Source: JAFAXD01 sp051985675 (GTDB taxonomy: Bacteria; Pseudomonadota; Alphaproteobacteria; Rhizobiales; Xanthobacteraceae). From it: a DNA stretch of 64,000 nt. The notes below the pieces were generated by a model. The model was given only the letters and a program-made list of their open reading frames with translations. It did not search any database and was not told the origin of the DNA. This document shows positions 52,973 to 61,498 of this stretch, piece by piece. The DNA is taken from contig JBPYFJ010000002.1 of the NCBI GenBank assembly GCA_051985675.1, positions 1 to 64,000 on the forward strand, read 5' to 3'. Positions within the stretch are counted from its first letter, which is position 1. The number at the start of each line of letters is the position of its first letter. The position numbers and the translations under genes were made by a program.

Positions 52973-54069
52973 CGGCGGCGCGACGGCCACAGAAGGATGC
53001 GAGCAACAAGATGCGCCAAACCTGGAAAACCGCCCAGCCGATTTACCTGCTACTGCCGATCCTCGCCATCGCGCTTTTGCCCGCTGCCGCACCGGCGCAA
53101 ACCAAGATCAAGGTCGGAACCGTCCGCTCGACGGTGATCGGCGGCGTGGTGAGCGCGCAGGCACGCGGCTATTTCAAGGACGCCGGCCTCGACGTCGACA
53201 TCGCGCTGATCGATGCGTCGGCCGGCTTTGTACCGGCGCTCGCGACCAGCGAACTCAACGTGGTCGAGGGCGGGATCAGCGCCAATCTGTTCAACGGGGT
53301 CGCGCAGGGATTGCCGATCAAAATCGCGTTCGACTCGACCTCGACCCCGATCAACCACAGCCTCATGTTGCGTTACGACCTGCGCAACGAGATCAAGTCG
53401 ATCCGCGACCTCAAGGGGCGCACGGTTGCGGTCAACGCGCCGAACTCGATCGCGCTCTACGAGGTTACCCGCATCCTCGAGAGTGCCGGGCTTACGATCA
53501 ACGACATCCAGACCAAGGTGATCCCGTTTGCCCAGATGGCGGTGGCGTTCCAGACCAGGGCGATCGATGCGGGCCTCGAGATCACGCCATTCACGGCGCT
53601 GCTGCCGAAACAGGAGCTCGCAGTGGCGTGGATCGATTCCGACGCGATCGTCAAACCGAGCCCGGTGATGATTTCAGCATCGATGTTCAACACCGATTGG
53701 GCCCGGACCAACCCGGATACCGCCAAGGCCTTCTTCATCGCCCTGCTGCGCGGCGTGCGCGATTACTGCGACGCTTATCACGGTGGCAGCTGGCGGCCCG
53801 ACATGCTGCGGCTGTTGGTTGCAAACGGGGTGGCGACGAGCCCTGAATTGCTTGACGCAATTCCGTGGCCCTCGCGCAACCCCGATGGATATATCCCGCG
53901 CCCCTCGCTGACCGACGTTCAGCATTGGTATGTCGCGCAGAGGCTGGTGCGCACCGAGCTCCCGCTCGACCGGCTGGTCGATGAAAGCTTTGCCGAGAAT
54001 GCCGACCGCGCGCTCGGGCCCTTCAAGCTGGCGCCGGTCTCGAGCGCCAAGGCCGGATGCGGGAGATGA
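52969..54069 (+). CDS. ABC-type solute-binding protein (NMT1/SsuA-like)
   Basis: 366 residues if started at ATG 52969 (ATGA overlap with the flavoprotein); ATG 53011 gives the more usual signal peptide position (QPIYLLLPILAIALLPAAAP). The mature fold: IKVGTVRSTVIGGVVSAQAR, GYFKDAGLDVDIALIDASAG, LATSELNVVEGGISANLFNG, IRDLKGRTVAVNAPNSIALY and DTAKAFFIALLRGVRDYCDA. It belongs to the nitrate/sulfonate/thiamine-precursor-like group of periplasmic receptors. No permease or ATPase is adjacent, so it would depend on genes elsewhere. Confidence 0.88.
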   Translation: MTAARRPQKDASNKMRQTWKTAQPIYLLLPILAIALLPAAAPAQTKIKVGTVRSTVIGGVVSAQARGYFKDAGLDVDIALIDASAGFVPALATSELNVVEGGISANLFNGVAQGLPIKIAFDSTSTPINHSLMLRYDLRNEIKSIRDLKGRTVAVNAPNSIALYEVTRILESAGLTINDIQTKVIPFAQMAVAFQTRAIDAGLEITPFTALLPKQELAVAWIDSDAIVKPSPVMISASMFNTDWARTNPDTAKAFFIALLRGVRDYCDAYHGGSWRPDMLRLLVANGVATSPELLDAIPWPSRNPDGYIPRPSLTDVQHWYVAQRLVRTELPLDRLVDESFAENADRALGPFKLAPVSSAKAGCGR

Positions 54070-54081
54070 ACCCGCGGCTTC

Positions 54082-55284
54082 TCACCAGGCTCCGGGATCG
54101 ATCGTGAACAGCTCCTGCGGGCGACCGACCCCGCGCAGAGCGTAGCGTCCGACCGAGACGAAGCGTTTTTTGTCGTCCAATGCGGACACGAACGCCGACG
54201 ACAACAGCATCGGCTGCTCCGCCGACCGGCACATGGCCGCAATCCTGCTCACCTCGTTGACGGCCGGGCCAATCACGGTGAAGTCGAGGCGTGCCTTACT
54301 GCCGACGTTGCCGTAGAACACCTCGCCGACGTGCAGCCCCAGATAGGCGTCGGTCGTGGGCACGCCTTCGGCGAAGCGACGCTCGTTGAGCACCGCGACA
54401 CGCTGCTGCGCGAGCTTTGCCGCCGCAAGCGCCGCGAGGCAGGCCTGCCGGCGACCCCCCGCGGTGAAAATCGCGAGCACGCCGTCGCCGATCAGCTTGA
54501 GCACGTCCCCGCCGCGCTCGTGAATCGCCGAGACAATCGCGTCGAAATAGTCGTCGAGCATCGGGATCACGTGCTCGGGCGCGGTATCGGTGATGCGCGT
54601 GAACCCGCGCAAGTCGCTAAACCACAGCACCGCGTCGATGCGATCGGCGACGCCGCGGGTAATCCCGCCCTTGAGTACACGCCGGCCGGCGTCACGTCCG
54701 AGGTAGGTCTCGACCAGGTTTTCGGCGATGCGGCCGAGCGCCGCCGATTTCACTGCGAGCGACAGAAACGGCATCAGGTGCTGGAGCCCAAGAAGGTCGG
54801 CGTCGCAAAATCCGCCGGGCGCATCCGTCACCCAGGATGAATAGACGCAATCCATATGACCAATAACGCCGTTCTCGGCGAACCGGTTGATCATCGCCGT
54901 GTAGTCGGTCATGCCGGCCGCGCGCAGTTCGGGAAAAACCGAAAATTCGCCCTCGCTTTCGGCGGTGAGCCGGCGGCGCAAAAATGACTCGCCGGTTTGC
55001 AGGAGCCGATAAAACGGGCTTCGCCGCCAGCGATCGTCCGGAACGTTGCCGTCGGTACGACCATAATCGCGCGGCGCGATTTCGTCCTTGTCGCGCTCCC
55101 AGCCGAACACGCGTCCCTCGTGAATCGGATGCAGCGTGTCGATCAGCACCGAGGAGCGCGCGAGCGGCACCCCCGCCGCGACGACGCGCTCACTAAATCC
55201 GACCAGTAATGACGTTTCGCTCTCGCCTGCTAATCCCGCGTCGGTGACCCACGCGGCGAGCTTGGGCAGTTGCAGCTCATCCAT
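54082..55284 (-). CDS. Class III adenylate/guanylate cyclase with unknown N-terminal domain
   Basis: 400 residues. The catalytic domain occupies ~215-395: metal Asp in LWFSDLRGFTRITD, second metal Asp and substrate Lys in GGDVLKLIGDGVLAIF, DFTVIGPAVNEVSRIAAM with the adenine-contacting Asp and transition-state Asn/Arg, and LHVGEVFYGNVGS. The first ~200 residues (GFSERVVAAGVPLARSSVLI ... YSSWVTDAPGGF) may be a GAF-like sensor. Cytosolic. Converges on the SBP gene with a 12-bp gap. ATP preference is inferred from Lys/Asp. Confidence 0.9.
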   Translation of the reverse strand: MDELQLPKLAAWVTDAGLAGESETSLLVGFSERVVAAGVPLARSSVLIDTLHPIHEGRVFGWERDKDEIAPRDYGRTDGNVPDDRWRRSPFYRLLQTGESFLRRRLTAESEGEFSVFPELRAAGMTDYTAMINRFAENGVIGHMDCVYSSWVTDAPGGFCDADLLGLQHLMPFLSLAVKSAALGRIAENLVETYLGRDAGRRVLKGGITRGVADRIDAVLWFSDLRGFTRITDTAPEHVIPMLDDYFDAIVSAIHERGGDVLKLIGDGVLAIFTAGGRRQACLAALAAAKLAQQRVAVLNERRFAEGVPTTDAYLGLHVGEVFYGNVGSKARLDFTVIGPAVNEVSRIAAMCRSAEQPMLLSSAFVSALDDKKRFVSVGRYALRGVGRPQELFTIDPGAW

Positions 55285-55325
55285 GCCCGCGCTCTATAGC
55301 ACAGGCCCATGACAACATCCCGTCG

Positions 55326-55817
55326 TCACTTGCGGGCCGGCAGCGGGGCCAGCGGCTTCTCGTCCTCCTCGCCCGCAAGCTCGCCGAGCACCGCTTCAAA
55401 ATCCTTGGCCTCACGGAAATTGCGGTAGACGGAGGCGAACCGCACGTAGGCGACATCGTCGAGTTCGCGCAGGTGCGCCATCACGGTTTCACCGATCGTC
55501 TCGGACGTGACTTCGTTTTCACCCAGGGTTTCGAGGTCGCGCACGATCTTCGACACCGTCTGCTCCACCAAGTCGGGATCGACGTTGCGTTTGCGCACCG
55601 CAATCTCGACCGAGCGCGCGAGCTTGTCGCGATCGAACGGCACGCGCCGGCCGTTGCGTTTGATCACCACCAGTTCACGCAGTTGCACCCGCTCGAAGGT
55701 GGTGAAACGCGAGCCGCAGGCCAGGCAAAGTCGGCGGCGGCGGATCGCGGACGAGTCCTCGGTCGGCCGCGAATCCTTGACCTGCGTATCCAGGCTGCCG
55801 CAGTTCGGACAGCGCAT
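55326..55817 (-). CDS. nrdR: Transcriptional repressor NrdR
   Basis: 163 residues from ATG 55817. Zinc ribbon with Cys3, Cys6 (RCPNCGS) and Cys31, Cys34 (LCLACGSRFTTFE), then an ATP-cone (~49-139: VIKRNGRRVPFDRDKLARSV, AYVRFASVYRNFREAKDF). Represses ribonucleotide reductase genes in response to dATP/ATP. It follows glyA by 47 bp on the same strand. Confidence 0.97.
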   Translation of the reverse strand: MRCPNCGSLDTQVKDSRPTEDSSAIRRRRLCLACGSRFTTFERVQLRELVVIKRNGRRVPFDRDKLARSVEIAVRKRNVDPDLVEQTVSKIVRDLETLGENEVTSETIGETVMAHLRELDDVAYVRFASVYRNFREAKDFEAVLGELAGEEDEKPLAPLPARK

Positions 55818-55864
55818 CCCCTTCCCCACGTGTTGTCGTCACGGCCGGCCCGGCCGTGGGCACT

Positions 55865-57169
55865 TCAAGCGGAATAGATCGGAAACCGTGCGATCAGCCG
55901 CGTGACCTTCTCGCGCACCGCGGTCTCGGTCGCGGGATCCGCATCCGTCTTCTTGTGCGCAAGCGCGTCGAGCACGTCGGCGATCAGATCGCCGACCTGG
56001 CGGAATTCGGCGACACCAAAGCCGCGCGAGGTGGCGGCCGGCGTGCCGAGCCGGACGCCCGAGGTCACCGCCGGCTTCTGCGGGTCGTATGGAACCCCGT
56101 TCTTGTTGCAAGTGATCTTGGCGCGCCCGAGCGCCACTTCGGCCGCCTTGCCGGTGAGGCCTTTGCTACGCAGGTCGACCAGCATCAGGTGCGTGTCGGT
56201 GCCGCCGGAGACGAGATCGAAGCCACGCGATTTGAGCGTCTCGCCGAGCACCTTTGCGTTCTCGACGACGGCCTTGGCGTAGGCGCGGAACGAAGGCCGT
56301 AGCGCTTCCTGAAACGAGACCGCCTTGGCGGCAATCACATGCATGAGCGGGCCGCCCTGCTGACCCGGGAACACCGCCTGATCGATTTTCTTGGCCAGTT
56401 CCTCGTCATTGGTCAGCACCACGCCGCCGCGCGGACCGCGCAAGGTCTTGTGGGTCGTGGTCGTCACCACATGGGCATGCGGCACCGGGCTCGGATGCGC
56501 GCCGCCTGCGACCAGTCCGGCAAAGTGCGCCATGTCCACCATCAAGTGCGCGCCGACTTCGTCAGCAATCTCGCGGAACCTGCGGAAGTCCAGAAAGCGC
56601 GGATAGGCCGACCCGCCGGCGACAATGACCTTCGGGCGATGCGTGCGCGCAAGCTGCGCCACTTCGTCCATGTCGATGCGGTGGTCGTCGCGCCGCACGT
56701 TGTAGGCGACCGCGTTGAACCACTTTCCCGACAGGTTGAGCTTCATGCCATGGGTGAGGTGGCCGCCGGCCGCAAGGTTGAGCCCGAGGAAGGTGTCGCC
56801 CGGATTCATCAAGGCCATGAATGCGGCGGCGTTCGCGGACGCGCCCGAATGCGGCTGGACGTTGGCGAAGGCCGCGCCGAACAATCTGGTGACCCGCTCG
56901 ATCGCCAGGCGTTCCACCACGTCGACATACTGGCAGCCGCCATAATAGCGCCGGCCCGGATACCCTTCCGCGTATTTGTTGGTGAGGACCGAACCCTGCG
57001 CTTCCAACACCGCTTTGCTCACGATGTTTTCCGACGCGATCAACTCAATTTCGTCGCGCTGGCGGCCGAGTTCCTGCTGGACGGCTTGAAAGATCTCCGG
57101 ATCGGTCTGCTCGAGCGTATCGGCGAACAATTCCTCGGCCGGCCCGGCGGCATGACTGGTCAGTGGCAT
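55865..57169 (-). CDS. glyA: Serine hydroxymethyltransferase
   Basis: 434 residues from ATG 57169, with AGGAG ~6 nt upstream; the longer frame to 57355 is not family sequence. PLP enzyme converting serine and tetrahydrofolate to glycine and methylene-THF. Landmarks: ELIASENIVSKAVLEAQGSV, NKYAEGYPGRRYYGGCQYVD, VQPHSGASANAAAFMALMNP, LMVDMAHFAGLVAGGAHPSP, and the PLP-lysine motif VTTTTHKTLRGPRGG. nrdR follows. The 189 bp upstream hold no gene I can support. Confidence 0.97.
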   Translation of the reverse strand: MPLTSHAAGPAEELFADTLEQTDPEIFQAVQQELGRQRDEIELIASENIVSKAVLEAQGSVLTNKYAEGYPGRRYYGGCQYVDVVERLAIERVTRLFGAAFANVQPHSGASANAAAFMALMNPGDTFLGLNLAAGGHLTHGMKLNLSGKWFNAVAYNVRRDDHRIDMDEVAQLARTHRPKVIVAGGSAYPRFLDFRRFREIADEVGAHLMVDMAHFAGLVAGGAHPSPVPHAHVVTTTTHKTLRGPRGGVVLTNDEELAKKIDQAVFPGQQGGPLMHVIAAKAVSFQEALRPSFRAYAKAVVENAKVLGETLKSRGFDLVSGGTDTHLMLVDLRSKGLTGKAAEVALGRAKITCNKNGVPYDPQKPAVTSGVRLGTPAATSRGFGVAEFRQVGDLIADVLDALAHKKTDADPATETAVREKVTRLIARFPIYSA

Positions 57170-57358
57170 TACGATCTCCTCGCCGGCAACGCCCCGTGGT
57201 CCGCGCTGCGGACCCTTTTGCCGGCGCACTGGCGGCCTACCACATTGGCCGCCGAGCGCCAAGCGTTGGGCCAAGGGCTGTCGACAACCCGCAATATCTT
57301 GTTGCCCAGCCGGTCCCTGGGGGCTCTCGTGGCGGGGCCAGCGCGGGCGCCGCAAGCC

Positions 57359-58246
57359 TCAGCGGCCCCGCAGAAAGCGGATGATCCCCGAGAAATCTTC
57401 GCTCCCGAGCCCGTGTGCCGCGTAGAGGCCGTAAAGCGCTGCGGCCTCAGCGCCCAGCGGGGTTGAGGCGCCGCTTGTCTGCGCCGCCTCCTGGGCGAGC
57501 TTGAGATCCTTGAGCATCATCGCCGCGGTGAATCCCGCCTGGTAGTCGCGGTTAGCAGGTGACGTCGGCACCGGCCCAGGCACCGGACAATAGGTCGTCA
57601 GCGACCAGCACTGGGCCGACGATTTCGACGCGATGTCGAACAATTTCTGCGCGTCGAGCCCAAGTTTCTCCGCCAGCAGAAATCCTTCCGATACGGCGAT
57701 CATCGAGGCCCCGAGGATCATGTTGTTGCAGATCTTGGCGGCCTGGCCGTTGCCCGAACCGCCGGCATGCACGATCGTCTTGCCCATGGCCGCCAGAATC
57801 GGCTGCGCGCGCGCGAACGCCGCATCGGAGCCGCCGACCATGAACGTCAGCGTTCCGGCTTGCGCCCCGCCGACGCCGCCCGACACCGGCGCATCGAGCA
57901 TGTCGAGACCGCGCTCGCCGGCGGCGCCCGCCATCGCGCGGGCGGTGGCAACATCGATCGTCGAGCAATCGATCAGCAGCGCGCGTTCGCCCGCACTGGC
58001 GATGGCGCCGCTTTCGCCCGAGTAGACGGTGCGCACGTGCGCTCCCGCCGGCAGCATGGTGATGATCACCTCGGCGCCGCGGCAGGCCGCCGGCACCGAG
58101 TCGGCCGCGTTGCCTTTGGCCGCTGCGAGCTTGGCCAGCGCGGGCTTCACGACGTCGAACCCGATGACCTCGTGGCCGGCCTTGAGCAGATTCTGCGCCA
58201 TCGGCAGGCCCATGTTGCCGAGCCCGATGAAACCGATCTTTGCCAT
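57359..58246 (-). CDS. mmsB: 3-hydroxyisobutyrate dehydrogenase
   Basis: 295 residues. NAD-dependent oxidation of 3-hydroxyisobutyrate to methylmalonate semialdehyde in valine breakdown. N-terminal Rossmann motif IGFIGLGNMGLPMAQNLLKA, substrate motif DAPVSGGVGGAQAGTLTFMV, catalytic Lys in GSGNGQAAKICNNM, and the C-terminal AAMMLKDLKLAQEAAQ segment. It ends the operon containing acyl-CoA dehydrogenase and HIB-CoA hydrolase; the mmsA semialdehyde dehydrogenase is not in the window. Confidence 0.95.
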   Translation of the reverse strand: MAKIGFIGLGNMGLPMAQNLLKAGHEVIGFDVVKPALAKLAAAKGNAADSVPAACRGAEVIITMLPAGAHVRTVYSGESGAIASAGERALLIDCSTIDVATARAMAGAAGERGLDMLDAPVSGGVGGAQAGTLTFMVGGSDAAFARAQPILAAMGKTIVHAGGSGNGQAAKICNNMILGASMIAVSEGFLLAEKLGLDAQKLFDIASKSSAQCWSLTTYCPVPGPVPTSPANRDYQAGFTAAMMLKDLKLAQEAAQTSGASTPLGAEAAALYGLYAAHGLGSEDFSGIIRFLRGR

Positions 58247-58273
58247 GTGCCCCTCCCGGGGTCGGTTGCGCAG

Positions 58274-58714
58274 CTATTGCGGTTGTTCGCGCGCGGCCAG
58301 AACAGCAAGCGTCAGATAGGCGATGATCAACGCCGGCTCGAAGATCAGCACCAGGATCAGATCATCATAGATCTGCGGGAAAAATACCTCGACCACGATC
58401 GAGGAGACCGACGAGGTCAGCCACACGACCGCGCCCCAGGGCGCCGAGAGCCACAGCCCGACCGCGGCGACGAGGTCGATCACGGCGAAGAATACCGTCG
58501 CGGTCTGCCAGGCGACCGCCTGCGCTTCAAAGCCGCCTTCGGGCGCCAATCCAAATCCGCAGATCGCTGCCCAGTAGCGCAATCCCTTGAGCAGCGAGAC
58601 CACGGCCATCACCCGCAAGAACAGCAACAGCCGTTTCGTCCAGATCGCAGATGGCTGCTCGTGGCCGGCCTGGACCGGCGCAAGCTCGGGCTGTTGAGCG
58701 GCGGGCTTGATCAC
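58274..58714 (-). CDS. Small four-helix membrane protein (DUF6163-like)
   Basis: 146 residues from GTG 58714. Four hydrophobic segments: LLLFLRVMAVVSLLKGL, WQTATVFFAVIDLVAAVGLWL, GAVVWLTSSVSSIVVEVFF and LILVLIFEPALIIAYLTLAVL. It resembles small membrane proteins found in this genomic position in Rhizobiales (tentatively DUF6163). Its start overlaps the HIB-CoA hydrolase stop (GTGA), so it is part of the valine operon transcript even if unrelated in function. Confidence 0.7.
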   Translation of the reverse strand: MIKPAAQQPELAPVQAGHEQPSAIWTKRLLLFLRVMAVVSLLKGLRYWAAICGFGLAPEGGFEAQAVAWQTATVFFAVIDLVAAVGLWLSAPWGAVVWLTSSVSSIVVEVFFPQIYDDLILVLIFEPALIIAYLTLAVLAAREQPQ

Positions 58715-59769
58715 AGCAGCCGCAGCTCGTGCTCAAGCGGAGCGAAATAGCGCTCGACGTCCTGCGCGCCAACCTGGTGCAGGGCAGACGGCCGCCAGCG
58801 CGGCTCATTGTCCTTGTCGATGATCAACGCTCGCACGCCCTCGTAGAAATCATGACCGTAAACGACGCGCGACACGATCCGAAACTCCGCGCGCATGCAG
58901 TCCTCAAACGTCCACGACCCGCCCCGGCGGACCTGCGCCAAGGCCAGTTTCAGACTGGTCGGTGATCGAGACCGAATGGTGGCGGCGGTCCCGGCCGCCC
59001 AGTCGGCCTCAGGTCCGCCGATTTGCGCGGCGTTATCGAGGTCCGCAAGGATCGCCTCAACCGCGTCGTGCGCAAACGCGCGATCGATTGGCGCTCGCCG
59101 CGCCAGGAGCGTGCCGGGCTCCGCCGGTTGCGCGAATTCCCCAATTACATCGTCCACCGCAGCGGTTCCAGATAAGCCGTCCAGCAACTCCGCAAACCGC
59201 ATCGATGGCACGCTATGGGTCGCCACACCCGCGGCAACGCCGTCCGCAGGTCCCAGCCGTTCTCCCGTCACCGCGCAATAGGCGCCGAGCTCACCCGGCA
59301 TGCGCGGCAGAAACCAGGTCGCACCGACGTCGGGGAAAAAACCGATCGCGACCTCAGGCATCGCAAACAGGAATTTGTCGCCTGCGATCCGGTGCGAGCC
59401 ATGCACCGAGACGCCGACACCCCCGCCCATCACGATGCCGTCCAGCAGGGCGACATAGGGTTTCGGGTAGCGTTTGATCGTCCAATTGAGCGCATACTCT
59501 TCACGCCAATAGACGAGCGCCTCGCTTTGACGGCCGGTTCGCCCGAGATCGTAAACCTGGCGCAGATCTCCCCCGGCCGAGAATGCGCGCCCGCCCGCGC
59601 CAACGATCACCACGCGGGTCACTGACGGATCATCGCGCCACGCATCGAGCTGCTTGCGCAAGGCGCGTACCATGGTGAGCGTCACGGCGTTGAGCGCTTG
59701 CGGGCGGTTGAGCGTCACGATGCCGGCGCAGCCGCGGCGATCGAACAGGATTTCCGGCTCGGAGGTCAT
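58711..59769 (-). CDS. 3-hydroxyisobutyryl-CoA hydrolase (enoyl-CoA hydratase family)
   Basis: 352 residues from ATG 59769. Crotonase fold of the HIBCH branch: GIVTLNRPQALNAVTLTMVR, VVIVGAGGRAFSAGGDLRQV, YPKPYVALLDGIVMGGGVGV, MPEVAIGFFPDVGATWFLPR, and the C-terminal MRAEFRIVSRVVYGHDFYEG and DKDNEPRWRPSAL that are specific to hydrolases. Releases CoA from 3-hydroxyisobutyryl-CoA in valine degradation. Members of the family can also act as enoyl-CoA hydratases. Confidence 0.93.
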   Translation of the reverse strand: MTSEPEILFDRRGCAGIVTLNRPQALNAVTLTMVRALRKQLDAWRDDPSVTRVVIVGAGGRAFSAGGDLRQVYDLGRTGRQSEALVYWREEYALNWTIKRYPKPYVALLDGIVMGGGVGVSVHGSHRIAGDKFLFAMPEVAIGFFPDVGATWFLPRMPGELGAYCAVTGERLGPADGVAAGVATHSVPSMRFAELLDGLSGTAAVDDVIGEFAQPAEPGTLLARRAPIDRAFAHDAVEAILADLDNAAQIGGPEADWAAGTAATIRSRSPTSLKLALAQVRRGGSWTFEDCMRAEFRIVSRVVYGHDFYEGVRALIIDKDNEPRWRPSALHQVGAQDVERYFAPLEHELRLL

Positions 59770-59813
59770 CGCGTCTGGGTAGCGGGCGGCTTGCGTGCTT
59801 GCAACCGCCGGCA

Positions 59814-60242
59814 TCAATTCAAGGCCCAGAGAAAAACCAGCGCGGCGGCGAGCCCGAGCGCGGCTCGCACCGCGTGCAGATCGCCCCACCTCTTGATCAG
59901 GGTTCTGGTGTCCGCGCTCGCGTCCTCCGCAGGCGTGGTCTCCAAGCGCTTGTTGACCGGCAGGATGACGATCAGCGTATAGGGCCAATTGGCAAAAATC
60001 AGTGCGGCGCCGACGAGCCAGCGCCAATCGCGGGTTAGCCACATCGCCAGCAATCCGAACAGTGTGGAGGCGAGCGCGAGGCTCGCCTGCATGGCAAAGC
60101 CGCGGCTGTAGCTCGGCTTCCATTGGCGCAACATCGCGGCATTGTCGAGTTCAAGGCGGGCCGGCTGTTCGGCAGCACTGACGTAGACCGCCGCGCCCGC
60201 GAACAGGGCGGCGGTGATCAACGCGAGCTCGCCGGCCAACAT
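59814..60242 (-). CDS. DUF1772-family membrane protein
   Basis: 142 residues. Hydrophobic segments ELALITAALFAGAAVYVSAA, QASLALASTLFGLLAMWL, WLVGAALIFANWPYTLIVIL and ALGLAAALVFLWAL, with the conserved motifs WKPSYSRGFAMQ and NWPYTLIVILPVNKRL of DUF1772 (anthrone-oxygenase-like fold). Function in bacteria unknown. It lies 4 bp after the acyl-CoA dehydrogenase gene and 44 bp before the hydrolase. Confidence 0.83.
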   Translation of the reverse strand: MLAGELALITAALFAGAAVYVSAAEQPARLELDNAAMLRQWKPSYSRGFAMQASLALASTLFGLLAMWLTRDWRWLVGAALIFANWPYTLIVILPVNKRLETTPAEDASADTRTLIKRWGDLHAVRAALGLAAALVFLWALN

Positions 60243-60246
60243 GCGC

Positions 60247-61386
60247 TCAATTTCCCAGCAGATCGCGGCTGACGATCAAGCGCATCACTTCATTGGTCCC
60301 TTCCAGGATCTGATGCACGCGCACATCGCGCAGGACGCGCTCAATCGGATGGTCGCGCAGATAACCGTAGCCGCCATGGAGTTGCAGGCAGCCGTTCACA
60401 ACCTCAAAGCCGACGTCGGTGGCGAACCGCTTTGCCATGGCAGCGAGACGCGTACCACCCGGCTCGTGGCTCGTCACGGCCGCCGCGGCGCGGCGCACCA
60501 TCAGGCGCGCCGCCTCCACTTCAGTCGCATAGTCTGCCAGCCGGAAACGCAGCGCCTGGAAGTCGGCGAGGCGCTGTCCGAACTGCTTGCGCTCACGCAT
60601 ATAGTCGACGGTCCGCTCGAGACAGAACTGCGCGCCGCCGATCGAGCAGGCCGCGATGTTGAGCCGGCCGCCGTTGAGCCCGCTCATGGCGATCCGGAAA
60701 CCCTCGCCCTCGGCGCCGATCCGGTTTGCGACCGGGACCCGGCACTGATCGAACGTCACGATTGCGGTCGGCTGCGAGTGCCAGCCGAGCTTCTTTTCCT
60801 TCGCGCCGAACGACAACCCGGGCGTTCCGTTCTCGACCACGATGCATGAAATGCCGCGTGGGCCGGAATCGCCGGTCCGCACCATGCAAACGTAGACATC
60901 CGACGTGCCCCCGCCCGAAATGAACGCCTTGGCGCCATCGAGCACGTAGTGGTCCCCATCCCGCACGGCGCTGGTTCGCAGGCTCGCCGCGTCGGAGCCG
61001 GCATCGGGCTCGGTCAGGCAATAGCTCGCAAAGTGCTCCATCGTGCAAAGCTTCGGCAGGAAGCGTTGGCGTTGCGGAGCGCCGGCGAACGCGTCGATCA
61101 TCCAGGCCGCCATGTTGTGGATCGAGATGTAGGCCGCCGTCGAGGTGCAGCCCTGCGCCAACTCCTCGAAGATGATCGTCGCGTCGAGCCTGGAGAGGGC
61201 GGAACCGCCAACGTCGTCGCGGACATAGATGCCGCCGAAACCCAGTGCCGCCGCCTTGCGCAGCGTCTCGACCGGGAATATTTCATCTTCGTCCCACGCC
61301 CGCGCGTGCGGCATCATTTCGCTGCGCGCGAAATCCCGCGCTGTTTGCTGGAATGCGCGCTGTTCCTCGCTGAGCTCGAAATCCAT
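60247..61386 (-). CDS. Acyl-CoA dehydrogenase (isobutyryl-CoA type)
   Basis: 379 residues. FAD enzyme: MDFELSEEQRAFQQTARDFA at the start, ASYCLTEPDAGSDAASLRTS (FAD/substrate), AMSGLNGGRLNIAACSIGGA, YMRERKQFGQRLADFQALRF, LQLHGGYGYLRDHPIERVLR and catalytic Glu in HQILEGTNEVMRLIVSR. Context with HIB-CoA hydrolase and mmsB points to isobutyryl-CoA oxidation; other short acyl-CoAs are possible. First gene of the operon, divergent from hemB across 112 bp. Confidence 0.93.
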   Translation of the reverse strand: MDFELSEEQRAFQQTARDFARSEMMPHARAWDEDEIFPVETLRKAAALGFGGIYVRDDVGGSALSRLDATIIFEELAQGCTSTAAYISIHNMAAWMIDAFAGAPQRQRFLPKLCTMEHFASYCLTEPDAGSDAASLRTSAVRDGDHYVLDGAKAFISGGGTSDVYVCMVRTGDSGPRGISCIVVENGTPGLSFGAKEKKLGWHSQPTAIVTFDQCRVPVANRIGAEGEGFRIAMSGLNGGRLNIAACSIGGAQFCLERTVDYMRERKQFGQRLADFQALRFRLADYATEVEAARLMVRRAAAAVTSHEPGGTRLAAMAKRFATDVGFEVVNGCLQLHGGYGYLRDHPIERVLRDVRVHQILEGTNEVMRLIVSRDLLGN

Positions 61387-61498
61387 GCAAGCCCCGGCCT
61401 CTGCCCTTGGCGCACGCGATTATTCACCGCGGCGCACGGCCCCAGTAGCACCAACAGTTTAGAACGGCTACAACGAGCAGCGTACAGGAGAAGGTTTT

